DNA from: Paracoccus benzoatiresistens
GTDB taxonomy: Bacteria; Pseudomonadota; Alphaproteobacteria; Rhodobacterales; Rhodobacteraceae
DNA: 52,557 bases
Assembly (NCBI RefSeq): GCF_026913015.1
Contig: NZ_JAPTYD010000025.1
Location: 1 to 52,557, forward strand
Direction: 5' to 3'
Of the stretch, positions 9,942 through 18,813 are shown piece after piece. The notes under the pieces were generated by a model. The model had not been told where the DNA came from and made no database searches. It saw only the letters and a program-made list of their open reading frames with translations. Positions within the stretch are counted from its first letter, which is position 1. Every line of letters begins with the position of its first letter. The position numbers were made by a program, and so were the translations under genes.

Positions 9942-10632
9942 CGCACCTTCGCCGCTCCGCCTGTTGGTGATCGAGGACGAGGCCCCGATCCGTCGCTTCC
10001 TGCGGATCGTGCTGGAAGGCGCGGGCCACGTCATGGACGAGGCCGCGCGCGGCCGCGAGGGGATCGAGCGCGCCGCGACCGGGGCGCCGTCGGCGGTGGT
10101 GCTGGATCTCGGTCTTCCCGACATGGACGGCAAGGCCGTGATCGCCGCCATCCGCGAATGGTCCGACGTGCCGATCGTGGTTGTCTCGGTCCGTTCGGCC
10201 GAAGCGGACATCGTTGCGGCGCTTGACGCGGGTGCCGACGATTACGTCACCAAGCCCTTCGCCCCGGCCGAGCTGCTTGCCCGCCTGCGCGCCCTTGTCC
10301 GCCGCCGGAGCGCCGGAGGGTCCCCGCTTGTCGTGACCAATGGCGATCTCGGCATCGACCTGGCTGCCCGGACGGTGACGATGGCCGGCCTGCCCGTGCG
10401 CCTGACTCGCAAGGAATTCGACGTGCTGGCACTGCTGGCGCGCAACGCGGGGCGGCTGCTGACGCATCGGGAATTGCTGCAGACCATCTGGGGACCGGCG
10501 CATCTGGGCGACAGTCACTACCTGCGCATTGCCGTGGGGCATCTGCGCGAAAAACTGGGCGATGACGCGGCGGCCCCGCGGATGATCTTCACCGAGCCCG
10601 GCATAGGCTACCGCTTTGCCTCTGCCGAGTGA
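9934..10632 (+). CDS. kdpE: Two-component response regulator KdpE
   Basis: A 232-residue OmpR-type regulator: receiver domain (phospho-acceptor Asp58 in LDLGLPDMDG, conserved Lys in YVTKPFAPAEL) followed by a winged-helix DNA-binding domain (LTRKEFDVLALLARN...LRIAVGHLREKLG). It is the partner of KdpD. The ATG overlaps the end of kdpD by 8 bases, indicating coupled translation. Being in the same operon as its targets gives positive feedback if the promoter upstream of 2728 is KdpE-dependent. Confidence 0.96.
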   Translation: MPDAPSPLRLLVIEDEAPIRRFLRIVLEGAGHVMDEAARGREGIERAATGAPSAVVLDLGLPDMDGKAVIAAIREWSDVPIVVVSVRSAEADIVAALDAGADDYVTKPFAPAELLARLRALVRRRSAGGSPLVVTNGDLGIDLAARTVTMAGLPVRLTRKEFDVLALLARNAGRLLTHRELLQTIWGPAHLGDSHYLRIAVGHLREKLGDDAAAPRMIFTEPGIGYRFASAE

Positions 10633-10642
10633 AACCACTCGG
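10625..10642 (+). terminator. Hairpin straddling the kdpE stop codon
   Basis: A perfect 7-bp stem (CCGAGTG/CACTCGG) with an AAAC loop includes the TGA stop of kdpE. There is no T-run, so it may be an mRNA-stabilising or pausing structure rather than a true terminator. Confidence 0.35.
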
Positions 10643-10804
10643 ATGCTTGTGGCAGCGGAGCCGGTCAGCCTCATGAACGAACCCCTGGAGGGTGTGGTCA
10701 GACGCGAGGGAGCAGCGCAATCCCACCTTGGAATCCGGGGTCAATTGACGGAATGTCAGAGAATGTAGAATAGGCCCAGGCTCACTCCAAAGAGGCCGCT
10801 AGCA

Positions 10805-12772
10805 ATGAATACCAATCCCGGCGATGACGAGAGTACCGTGCTGGAGAGACAGTCAGCACCCGAGCTCGCAGCGGCTGCCGCTCACCTATCGGACCTGCCG
10901 ACGCCCGGACAGCATGCCACAGGCAGTCTGGCCGGCTTGACCCTGGGGGCCATCGGTGTCGTTTACGGCGACATCGGCACATCGCCGATCTACGCCATGC
11001 GCGAGTCCCTGCACGCCGCTTCGCATGACGGGCTCACGCCCGACGACGTGATCGGGGTGATCTCGCTTCTGATCTGGACGCTGATCTTCATCGTGAGCTT
11101 CAAATACGTGCTGCTGATCATGCGCGCGGACAATCGCGGCGAAGGGGGCACGCTCAGCCTGGTGACCCTTGTCCAGCAGGCCCTGGGTAGCCGTCCGATA
11201 TGGCTTCTGGCTCTCGGCATGATTGGCATTTCCCTTTTCTTCGGCGACGCCATCATCACGCCGGCCATGTCGGTGCTTTCTGCCGTCGAAGGCCTCAGCC
11301 TCGTGACGCCAGCCTTCGGACCCTATGTTGTGCCGCTGACGCTGGTCATCATCGCGGGGCTCTTCCTGGTGCAGCGGTGGGGCACCGGCGCCGTCTCCGT
11401 CTTTTTCGGGCCGGTCATGATCGCGTGGTTTCTCACCATGGCAGTCATGGGACTGCTGCACATCGGAGACGACTGGTCGATCTTGCGTGCCTTGAGCCCG
11501 ACCTACGCGGCAGGGTTCGTCGTCACCCACGGCTTTGCCTCCCTTATCGTGCTGGGCTCGGTCTTTCTGGCCGTGACCGGAGGTGAGGCGCTTTATGCCG
11601 ACATGGGGCATTTCGGCAGACGCCCCATCCGTCTCGCCTGGGTCGGATTGGTGTGGCCCGCGCTGACCTTGAGCTATCTTGGGCAAGGGGCCATGGTCCT
11701 CGCCCATCCCGACAGGGCAGCAAACCCCTTCTTCCTCATGGCACCAAACTGGGCACTGCTGCCTTTGGTCATCCTGGCCACCATGGCTACGGTCATCGCC
11801 AGCCAGGCGGTAATCTCGGGAGCCTTCTCAATGATGAAGCAGGCGGTCCGCACCGGCCTTCTGCCCAGGCTCGAAATCCTCCACACCTCGGAGGATCAGG
11901 AGGGCCAGATTTACCTGCCACGGGTCAATGCCATCCTCGCGGTCGGGGTCTTCATCCTTGTTCTCGTCTTTGGCTCATCCTCGAACCTTGCCGCCGCTTA
12001 CGGGATTGCGGTGACCGGGGACATGGTCATCACCACGTGCCTCGCGTCCGTCGTGTTCCTCAAGGTCTGGCGCTGGCCGCTGCCCTTGGTGGCGGTGGTG
12101 GTCCTGCCGCTCCTGCTGCTGGAACTGCTGTTCCTAGGGTCAAACGCCATCAAGATCCCGCACGGGGGATGGGTGCCCATCCTGATGGCGGCCGTGATGA
12201 TCCTGCTCATGTGGACCTGGGTGCGCGGGACCCGCCAAGTTCAGGACCAAGCCCGGCGGGGCGCCACCTCGATCGAGGCGCTGATCGAGATGCTGAGCAA
12301 ATCTGAGCGGTTGTTGAACGTGAGCGGAACGGCAGTCTTCCTGACGGCTGAACCCGACATCGCGCCGGCAGCGCTTCTGCACAACATCAAGCACAACCAG
12401 GTCCTGCACGAGCACAACATCATCGTTTGCGTGACCATGGCCACTCGACCCTATGTGCCCGACACAGATCGGGTCACTGTCATGCCGATCTCGGACCGCT
12501 TTACACGGGTCGACATGTGCTTTGGCTATATGGAGGAGACAAACCTGCCCCGGGCTCTTGCTCTTGCAAAGAAAAAGGGCATCAAGTTTGAAATCATGGC
12601 AACCTCCTTCTTCCTGACGCAGCGCTTCTTCCGGCGATCGAAGGGCAAAGGCTTGCCGACATGGCAGGAAACGCTTTTTCTCTCGCTTTCGAAATCCGCC
12701 GCCAACGCGACCGACTTCTACCACCTGCCAAGCAGCCGGGTGATCGTGCTGGGCCAGCAACTGCAGATCTGA
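10805..12772 (+). CDS. kup: Low-affinity K+ transporter Kup
   Basis: A 655-residue KUP/HAK/KT-type potassium:proton symporter. After a ~45-residue variable N-terminus the family signature GAIGVVYGDIGTSPIYAMRE is visible, followed by GTLSLVTL, FFGDAIITPAMSVLSAVEG and GGEALYADMGHFG, 12 predicted membrane segments, and a C-terminal cytoplasmic domain. It lies 172 bases downstream of kdpE, so it may have its own promoter. Together with kdp it gives the replicon both inducible high-affinity and constitutive low-affinity K+ uptake. Confidence 0.96.
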   Translation: MNTNPGDDESTVLERQSAPELAAAAAHLSDLPTPGQHATGSLAGLTLGAIGVVYGDIGTSPIYAMRESLHAASHDGLTPDDVIGVISLLIWTLIFIVSFKYVLLIMRADNRGEGGTLSLVTLVQQALGSRPIWLLALGMIGISLFFGDAIITPAMSVLSAVEGLSLVTPAFGPYVVPLTLVIIAGLFLVQRWGTGAVSVFFGPVMIAWFLTMAVMGLLHIGDDWSILRALSPTYAAGFVVTHGFASLIVLGSVFLAVTGGEALYADMGHFGRRPIRLAWVGLVWPALTLSYLGQGAMVLAHPDRAANPFFLMAPNWALLPLVILATMATVIASQAVISGAFSMMKQAVRTGLLPRLEILHTSEDQEGQIYLPRVNAILAVGVFILVLVFGSSSNLAAAYGIAVTGDMVITTCLASVVFLKVWRWPLPLVAVVVLPLLLLELLFLGSNAIKIPHGGWVPILMAAVMILLMWTWVRGTRQVQDQARRGATSIEALIEMLSKSERLLNVSGTAVFLTAEPDIAPAALLHNIKHNQVLHEHNIIVCVTMATRPYVPDTDRVTVMPISDRFTRVDMCFGYMEETNLPRALALAKKKGIKFEIMATSFFLTQRFFRRSKGKGLPTWQETLFLSLSKSAANATDFYHLPSSRVIVLGQQLQI

Positions 12773-13111
12773 CAAGACGACTGCAACCAAACAACTCAGT
12801 ATGAGAGATGGTGTCCGCTAACGATGGTGGACACTCTGGCGCGATCATAGCCCTTCGGACGAAAGCGGCTTTGGGCGGCCCAGTGAAGCGGTAGATCTGC
12901 CTTCGAACGACGGATCTGGGAGTTTCGGTTGCCTAGGTGGCCCGCCTGTTCGTCGCGGAAGCAAGTCATTGTCAGAGCAGACGCTGCCAGCTTCAACTTG
13001 AAAAGCCAGTCCGCCATACTGTCGATGAGACTGAAACATTCATCTAGGCGTTTCCAGGACCCTCGGAGTAGAATTTTGTTCGAACAAGTGGTCGAATAGA
13101 GAAGGTGCGCT
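12773..13111. other. Gene-free spacer between kup and DoxX gene
   Basis: No gene recognised. It contains an inverted repeat GTGTCC-N12-GGACAC (12811-12834) just after kup, a possible terminator or operator, without a T-run. Confidence 0.45.
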
Positions 13112-13537
13112 ATGTCTTCTTATCCGAGGAAAGTGCTAGGGGAGCGTGACGGCTTGGGAGGTTACGCCCCGACGATGCTAAGCGTGTTGCGGATCATGTC
13201 GGGCTTGCTGTTTCTCGCTCACGGCACTCAGAAGTTCCTTGGCTTTCCTGGAGGGGACTATGCCGGGTCTGGATGGTCTTTCGCTCAACTGGGCGCTTAT
13301 GCGGGTGTCGTCGAGTTGGTCACAGGCGCGCTGATCACCCTGGGGCTCTTCACCAGACCGGCAGCGTTTCTGGCGTCGGGGACCATGGCTTTTGCCTACT
13401 TTCTCGGGCATGCCTCCCAAAGCTTCTGGCCTGTCAACAACGGAGGCGATGCGGCTATCCTGTATTGCTTTGTGTTCCTTTACCTCGTCTTTGCTGGTCC
13501 AGGGCCCCTAAGCCTAGATGCAAGCCGAGGCAGGTAA
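13112..13537 (+). CDS. DoxX family membrane protein
   Basis: A 141-residue protein with four predicted membrane helices and the DoxX-family start of the domain (LSVLRIMSGLLFLAHGTQKF, residues about 23-42), then a GxxELVTGALITLGLFTRPAA region. The family is widespread and poorly defined; some members link to redox stress, so no specific role is claimed. ATG at 13112 has a GAGAAGG ribosome site 6-7 bases upstream; a later in-frame ATG at 13175 would start directly at the domain. It is the last gene before the ISNCY-type element. Confidence 0.85.
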   Translation: MSSYPRKVLGERDGLGGYAPTMLSVLRIMSGLLFLAHGTQKFLGFPGGDYAGSGWSFAQLGAYAGVVELVTGALITLGLFTRPAAFLASGTMAFAYFLGHASQSFWPVNNGGDAAILYCFVFLYLVFAGPGPLSLDASRGR

Positions 13538-13690
13538 GCCATGATCTTCAGGAGTGCCTTTAGACCAAAGTAGGTCTGAGCAGACCGCGGCGTCTGTGCA
13601 TGGAGCCTTGCTGCCCGGGGTCAAGGATGATGAAGAAGGATCTTCGACTGCAGCAAAGGATCCATAAAACCCGTTAGGTGTCGGGGCGGC

Positions 13691-15352
13691 TGTAAGCGCA
13701 GAGTAGAATTGTCGCGAACTGGCAAAGTTGATTTGTCGCCCTTGCCCTGCTGCCGGAGCCTTGCGCGCAGGATGTGACACAAGGGCATTGGCATGGGACT
13801 TCTCCTGATGAGCGAACGCGAGCTTCAGCGGATCGAGGTTTTGGCGCAGGTTCTGGACGGCAGCTTGCGGTCAGCGACAGCTGCCAGTCTGCTTGGCCTC
13901 AGTCAGCGGCAGGTGCAACGCTTGCTCGGCAAGATCCGGGACGAAGGCGCCATGGCGGTGCGCCACAAGCTGCGCGGCCGACCCTCGAACAACCGCATCA
14001 GCGCTCTCAAGCGCGATTACATCCTGTCCCTGATCCGCAGCGATTATCCCGACTTCGGTCCGACCCTGGCGGCCGAGAAGCTGGCCGAGCGGCATGGCAT
14101 CCGCATCTCGTCCGAGAGCCTGCGGCAATGGATGATGACGGCCGGGCTTTGGCACAGCCGTGCACAGCGGCACCGCCTTCACCAGCCCCGGCTGCGCCGG
14201 CAGGCTTTTGGCGAGTTGATCCAGATCGACGGCTCGGATCATCGCTGGTTTGAAGATCGCGGCCCCGTCTGCACGCTGCTGGTGTTCATCGATGATGCCA
14301 CCGGCAAGCTGATGCAGATGCGCTTCGTCCCCTCGGAGACCACCGAAGCCTATTTCATGGTCGTGGAAGACTATCTGAGGGATTACGGCCGCCCGGTCGC
14401 GTTCTACTCCGACAAGCACAGCATCTTTCGCATCAACCGTCCCGAGGTTCGCAATGGGCATGCCATGACGCAGTTCGGCCGCGCCCTAGCGGAACTGAAC
14501 ATCGAGATCCTGTGTGCCAATTCCTCCCAGGCCAAGGGTCGCGTGGAGCGCGCCAACCGCACCCTGCAGGACCGCTTGGTCAAGGAACTGCGGCTGGCCG
14601 GCATCAGCGACATGGTGGCGGGCAATGCCTTTCTGCCGGGCTTCATGGCGCGCCACAACGAGCGCTTTGCCTGTCTTCCTGCCGGGTCTGATGATCTGCA
14701 CCGGCCGCTGAATGTGCCGGCATCGCGGCTCCGCGAGATCCTCTGCATCCGCGATCAGCGCCGGCTCAGCGGCAACCTGGTGGTCCATTACGAGCGCAGG
14801 AAGTTCATTCTGAATGACAGCGCGCACGCCCGCAGCGCCATCGGTCAGTATGTCGAGACATACGCCCATGCGGATCGGCCGCTCGAGATCCGCTGGAAGG
14901 GCATGTTACTGCCCTACAGGGTGTTTGACCCCAGCCAGCAGCGGGTGACCCACGCCAGCATCACCGAGAACAAGCGGCTGGCCGAGGTGCTGTCCTACAT
15001 CATGGTCCAGCAGCAGACCAACCCGCCGCAGGTCGGCCCTGTGGGCAAGCAGCGAGACTACTACACGCCGACCGGCAAGAGCGGTCGTGGTCGAACGAGC
15101 TGGCTCGACAAACGCGCCGAACGACGCGCGGCAGAAGCGCAGGCTGCGCAGCTCCTGCAACCACCTGCACAATGACGATGGGCTCGAATAGCCCTCAGCC
15201 ACGATAGCCGAAACCTGCAAACAGCGCGCTGCCGCCGGCCCCGTCCCTACGGCCCTTGTGCTGGAGAGCGGGCCGGGGCCGGCTTATCGGTCCAAGCCCC
15301 ATGCGACATTTCTAAATGGTCCAGGAGGCGACATTTTAACTTGGTGACAACA
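13691..15352 (+). mobile_element. Complete ISNCY-type insertion sequence, 1662 bp
   Basis: Bounded by imperfect inverted repeats: left TGTAAGCGCAGAG...TGTCGC, right end (read inward on the other strand) TGTTGTCACCAAG...TGTCGC. An exact 5-bp target duplication GCGGC lies at 13686-13690 and 15353-15357. Each end carries two related subterminal motifs ending in TGTCGC (right-hand copies at about 15303 and 15328), probably transposase-binding sites. It encodes one intact transposase, so it is probably active or recently active. A 167-bp deletion derivative lies at 2321-2487. Confidence 0.9.
13793..15175 (+). CDS. ISNCY-type (ISDol1-like) DDE transposase
   Basis: A 460-residue transposase. The N-terminus is a helix-turn-helix (GLSQRQVQRLL near residue 40). 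The central rve-like catalytic region has Asp in IQIDGSDHRW, a second Asp-rich LVFIDDATGK and a later Glu in QAKGRVERANRTL. This pattern matches the ISNCY/ISDol1 group of integrase-like transposases. ATG at 13793 has an AAGGG site upstream; an ATG at 13808 is an alternative start. The C-terminal ~50 residues are basic and low complexity. No frameshift is seen. Confidence 0.88.
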   Translation: MGLLLMSERELQRIEVLAQVLDGSLRSATAASLLGLSQRQVQRLLGKIRDEGAMAVRHKLRGRPSNNRISALKRDYILSLIRSDYPDFGPTLAAEKLAERHGIRISSESLRQWMMTAGLWHSRAQRHRLHQPRLRRQAFGELIQIDGSDHRWFEDRGPVCTLLVFIDDATGKLMQMRFVPSETTEAYFMVVEDYLRDYGRPVAFYSDKHSIFRINRPEVRNGHAMTQFGRALAELNIEILCANSSQAKGRVERANRTLQDRLVKELRLAGISDMVAGNAFLPGFMARHNERFACLPAGSDDLHRPLNVPASRLREILCIRDQRRLSGNLVVHYERRKFILNDSAHARSAIGQYVETYAHADRPLEIRWKGMLLPYRVFDPSQQRVTHASITENKRLAEVLSYIMVQQQTNPPQVGPVGKQRDYYTPTGKSGRGRTSWLDKRAERRAAEAQAAQLLQPPAQ

Positions 15353-15384
15353 GCGGCACTCGCAGGTGTGTTTCATTTCAAAAT

Positions 15385-15657
15385 GTGACAAACCACGATT
15401 TGCTGGCTTTTTGCAGTCCGCGGAACCGTGTTTTGGCATCTCACCTGACCCTTCCTGAGCGTCGCATTGTTGCGCCCATGCTTCAGCGCAAGATCAGCGT
15501 GGCGCAGATCGCCGTCGAACTCGGCCAACATCGCTCCACCATCCATCCGGAGATCCGGGGCAACGTCTGGCATGACGACGAAGTGCCGATGGGGCTGGTT
15601 ACTGGCAACATGAATGCGCCTTGCCTCGCGTGTCCGTCTGACCACATCTACACCTAA
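15385..15657 (+). pseudogene. IS30-family transposase, N-terminal fragment
   Basis: The frame contains LPERRIVAPMLQRKISVAQIAVELGQHRSTIHPEIRGN-type residues (about 23-60), matching the helix-turn-helix start of IS30 transposases (family form: GRHRSTIHREI). After WHDDE the similarity stops and the frame ends within 25 residues, far short of the ~320 residues of a functional enzyme; no catalytic domain follows. It begins 32 bases after the ISNCY-type element, so successive insertions probably cut it. Confidence 0.75.
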
Positions 15658-15808
15658 TTTCGCCACCGTTCTGTTGATTGACGCTCTGCGCGAAAGTATC
15701 CGCTGTTCTGATCGACCTGACATCAGACGTACTTGTCGGCGGTTGCGTCGGTCTCCACGGACATCCCGCCGCTAGATGAGTGATTTTGTCCGTGCAAAGG
15801 CACATCCA

Positions 15809-16363
15809 ATGAAAAAACTGCTGGCAACCCTGGCCCTCACTGTCCTTCCGGCCAGTGTATCCGCCGCAACACTGAATGGCGGCGAGTGGCTTCGCTACAC
15901 AGTCACCGGCGAGGACTCCACCTCGATCACCTTCAGCCTTCCCACTGAAGGGCTCTCGTCATATCGGAACTTTGGCGGCTACGTGAAGTGGTCCGAGTTC
16001 GAGAACGGCTGGATGACTGCCAACAACTATGCCCAGAACTTCGAGATGGGTCACAGTGGGGGCTCATGGAACCTCGTTTTCGATCCTTGGGGCCAAAGCG
16101 TCACGCAGTCCTCGCTCCTGCTGGATTTCGGCAAGGTCGTTGAGACTGCCTACGTCTGGGTGCGTTCCACTTACGGCTCCGGCAACGTCGAATATCTGCA
16201 GCTGACGGCTGATCCGAGCGGACCTGAAACCATCGACCGCGACGACGGGCAGGGCGAACCTGTGAACCCTGCAGTCGTCCCGCTGCCTGGTGCCGTCGTG
16301 CTGCTTTTGTCAGGCATGGCCGGACTTGTCTTGATGCGTCGCCGCCAGCGTCTGGCAGCTTGA
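15809..16363 (+). CDS. VPLPA-CTERM sorting-domain protein
   Basis: A 184-residue exported protein of unknown function. Residues 1-20 form a signal peptide (MKKLLATLALTVLPASVSAA). The C-terminus has the tripartite VPLPA-CTERM signal: VPLPG at about 157, a hydrophobic helix and an Arg-rich tail (MRRRQR). In this group of proteins an exosortase (XrtD type) recognises the signal and links export to exopolysaccharide surfaces. No exosortase is in the window. The start at 15809 (AAAGG site 8 bases upstream) was preferred to an in-frame start 33 bases earlier because it places the signal peptide first. Confidence 0.8.
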   Translation: MKKLLATLALTVLPASVSAATLNGGEWLRYTVTGEDSTSITFSLPTEGLSSYRNFGGYVKWSEFENGWMTANNYAQNFEMGHSGGSWNLVFDPWGQSVTQSSLLLDFGKVVETAYVWVRSTYGSGNVEYLQLTADPSGPETIDRDDGQGEPVNPAVVPLPGAVVLLLSGMAGLVLMRRRQRLAA

Positions 16364-16559
16364 TCAAGATCGGATGCCCAAGGGATCGCAGCATGCCAGG
16401 TAGCGGCTAAATATCTTACTTACAAAGAGACTGCGCGCCGTTGGACCAGCCGACTGCTTCACGTCACGCACCCCGCGTCCCAGGTTCTGCCCTTCACGAA
16501 CGGGAAGGTATCGTGAATGAAGTCGTCAGGACAGGGACAGTTATGCCGTAGAAAGAGAA

Positions 16560-16581
16560 GCCTCCGGCAATCAACGGGGGC
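16560..16581. terminator. Bidirectional intrinsic terminator between convergent genes
   Basis: Stem GCCTCCG/CGGGGGC (one G-U pair on one strand) with an 8-base loop. On the plus strand it is followed by CTTATTTTC; on the minus strand by TTCTCTTTCT. It lies between the VPLPA-CTERM gene (plus) and the YdcH-type gene (minus, 48 bases after its stop). Confidence 0.75.
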
Positions 16582-16628
16582 CTTATTTTCTGAAAGCTGC
16601 GCCGGCAGGTGCCGGCGCTGGCATGCCG

Positions 16629-16811
16629 TCAGGCCTCGGCGGTGTCGCGCTGCAGCAGGGCAAGCTCGTCCTTGATCTCGAGCTTTTCCTTCTTGATGGC
16701 GGCGATCTCCTCGGCGCTTGCCGAGGGGCGCTTCAGAAGCTCCGCGAGCTGATCCTCGAGCGCCGCGTGACGCCCGTTCAGCGCTTCGATCCGGCCGGTG
16801 ATGTCGCCCAT
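16629..16811 (-). CDS. YdcH/DUF465-type small protein
   Basis: A 60-residue, highly charged, helical protein. It shows the DUF465 (YdcH) pattern: an RHAALEDQL segment, then a KRPSAS turn and an Ile-Lys-Lys-Glu-Lys-Leu helix ending in DEL. These small helical-hairpin proteins are of unknown function. The start at 16811 is fixed by a strong GGAGG ribosome site 7 bases upstream; longer versions of the frame lack one. Confidence 0.8.
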   Translation of the reverse strand: MGDITGRIEALNGRHAALEDQLAELLKRPSASAEEIAAIKKEKLEIKDELALLQRDTAEA

Positions 16812-16948
16812 GTCGTAACCTCCATTTGTCAGTTCCATACTCGACTTATGCACGACAGATGCCAATTCCAGGGCAGCGGACCGCTTATGGTCCACGTGTC
16901 CATGAAAGGCACGCTGCATGGCGAAGAACTTTGTTTAGCCTGATGCTA

Positions 16949-18118
16949 GTGTTCCACACCTGACGGAGGATTCCATAGCGCAGCCGGACGTGTCAGTGTC
17001 GGGGCATGAGACGCAATGACATCTGCCTGTACCTGAGCCCTGACGACCGAGCCAAACTCCAATCCCTGCTCGCTGACCGGAACACCCCGCGCAAGCTCGT
17101 CTGGCGAGCGCAGATCGTGCTGGCGACGGCGGACGGTCACGGCACGGGCGAGATCATGCGGCGCGCGGACACGTCGAAGCCCACCGTCTGGCGCTGGCAG
17201 GAGCGGTACTTCGACGAAGGCGTGGACGGCCTGAAGCGCGACAAGACCCGGCCGTCGCGCGTGCCGCCGCTGCCGCGGAAGACGCGCCTGAAGGTGATCG
17301 CCAAGACGGTGCAGGAGAGCCCGCCCAATGCTACGCACTGGACCCGCAGCCTGATGGCCGAGGTGGTCGGGATCTCGCCGTCGAGCGTGGGGAGGATCTG
17401 GGCCGAGGCGGGGCTGAAGCCGCATCTGACGAAGTCCTTCAAGGTCTCGAACGACCCGTTGTTCGAGGAGAAGGTCACCGACATCGTCGGGCTCTACCTC
17501 GACCCGCCGGAGCGGGCGGTGGTGCTCTGCGTCGACGAGAAGTCGCAGATCCAGGCGCTCGATCGGACCCAGCCGGGGCTGCCGCTCAAGAAGGGTCGGG
17601 CGGCCACGATGACCCATGATTACAAGCGACACGGCACGACCACGCTGTTCGCGGCGCTCGACGTGAAGTCGGGCCAGGTGATCGCAGAATGCCAGCCCCG
17701 CCACCGGGCGAAGGAGTTCCTGAAATTCCTGCGCCGCATCGACCGGGACGTGCCGAAGTCGCGCGCGGTGCACCTCGTGCTGGACAACTACGCGACCCAC
17801 AAGACCCCGGAGGTGACGGCCTGGCTTTCGAGGCACCCGCGCTTCCACCTGCATTTCACGCCGACCAGCGCGTCGTGGCTGAACATGGTCGAACGGTTCT
17901 TCGCCGAGATCACGACGCGGCGCATCCGGCGCGGCAGTTACGCCAGCGTCGGCGACCTCGAAGCTGCCATCTACGACTACCTCCTCCAGCACAACGCCAG
18001 CCCAAAGCCCTTCACCTGGACCAAATCGGCCCAAGAAATCCTCGCCCGAGAGAGCCGCGCGTTGAACGCCCTCGATGAAATTCGGGGAAACCGGTAGCAA
18101 GTGTCAGACTCGGAACAC
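16949..18118 (+). mobile_element. Complete IS630-family insertion sequence, 1170 bp
   Basis: Terminal inverted repeats begin GTGTTCC on the left and end GGAACAC on the right, with further inner matches (CTGAC). The element is flanked on both sides by TA (16947-16948 and 18119-18120), the target duplicated by IS630/Tc1-mariner elements. It carries one intact transposase. No gene interrupted by the insertion could be recognised by joining the flanks. Confidence 0.9.
17006..18097 (+). CDS. IS630-family transposase
   Basis: A 363-residue transposase with an N-terminal helix-turn-helix region (ADTSKPTVWRWQERY), a winged-helix part, and the DDE catalytic domain: Asp in LCVDEKSQIQAL, Asp in HLVLDNYATHKT and Glu in LNMVERFFAEIT. 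This motif spacing is typical of IS630. It is a single uninterrupted frame, not the two-frame arrangement of many relatives. It ends 21 bases before the right terminal repeat end. Confidence 0.95.
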   Translation: MRRNDICLYLSPDDRAKLQSLLADRNTPRKLVWRAQIVLATADGHGTGEIMRRADTSKPTVWRWQERYFDEGVDGLKRDKTRPSRVPPLPRKTRLKVIAKTVQESPPNATHWTRSLMAEVVGISPSSVGRIWAEAGLKPHLTKSFKVSNDPLFEEKVTDIVGLYLDPPERAVVLCVDEKSQIQALDRTQPGLPLKKGRAATMTHDYKRHGTTTLFAALDVKSGQVIAECQPRHRAKEFLKFLRRIDRDVPKSRAVHLVLDNYATHKTPEVTAWLSRHPRFHLHFTPTSASWLNMVERFFAEITTRRIRRGSYASVGDLEAAIYDYLLQHNASPKPFTWTKSAQEILARESRALNALDEIRGNR

Positions 18119-18120
18119 TA

Positions 18121-18509
18121 GGCGCGCCACAGAAGCCCGGGGAACTGGGGGCGATCCCCAGCCAGTCTGCGAGGCCGCCCTGTATGAAGCCATCCGGGCC
18201 GAACGTGCGGCAGAGGCTCTGGACGTGTCGAGAGGTCACGACGGGATCTGGATCAGCGGGGAGTAGCCGGGCTTTGCAGGGAGGCACCCCCTAGTCAGGA
18301 GGTTACCTCAGTATCCTCGGCCCAGGCCACGGACAGGTTCAGGCTCTTCTCCAATAGCTCTGCGTCGACCGAAAACGTCACCCTCCCGAGCCCGTCCATA
18401 TTGGCCGAGGATATTTCGACCGGTGCGGGCGAGGGTCTTCGCGTCCAGAATGTGCCCGCTGTATTCTGGCATTCTGGTGTCGTAGTGATTGGAAAACGAT
18501 CAGGGTTGG
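18121..18509. other. Gene-poor stretch right of IS630
   Basis: No gene recognised. It contains a fragmentary plus frame ending at 18266 and a 34-codon minus frame (18295-18399), neither with a ribosome site or family resemblance. Confidence 0.4.
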
Positions 18510-18791
18510 ATGATGCGAACTCCTTTTGCTGCTCTTTTTGCTCTTGCCGTCACCACCGCATGCGCGGTCGGCTCCGGCGCCGTGGTCAAGGGAGCCGGGC
18601 CTGATGATCTCTTGAAGCTGCGCGAAGGTCCGGGCTTGGACCACAACATCATCATCGGGCTGCCCGATGGAACACGCCTGATCCGCCGGAACTGCGTGAC
18701 GAATGACGGCAAGGTCTGGTGCAGGGTCTCGCTCGCCGAGAAGCCAAGTGTATCGGGTTATGTATCAGCGGACTATCTGGCGCATCGCTGA
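18510..18791 (+). CDS. Small exported SH3-domain-like protein
   Basis: A 93-residue protein: N-terminal signal sequence (MMRTPFAALFALAVTTAC), possibly a lipoprotein signal though the lipobox is weak, then a bacterial SH3-type domain. Visible family features are LLKLREGPGLDHNIIIGLPDGT (the LxVRxGPgtxYxvigxLpxGt pattern; given here in part), a VWCRVSL strand, and SGYVSADYL at the end. Such domains usually bind peptidoglycan or peptides in the periplasm. An ATG at 18513 is an equally possible start; AGGG lies 6 bases upstream. Confidence 0.7.
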   Translation: MMRTPFAALFALAVTTACAVGSGAVVKGAGPDDLLKLREGPGLDHNIIIGLPDGTRLIRRNCVTNDGKVWCRVSLAEKPSVSGYVSADYLAHR

Positions 18792-18813
18792 CCGGGCGCT
18801 ACTCGGCTCACGC

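Noticed and set aside
18295..18399. 34-codon minus-strand frame right of IS630
   Set aside because: No ribosome site and no family resemblance; probably chance.
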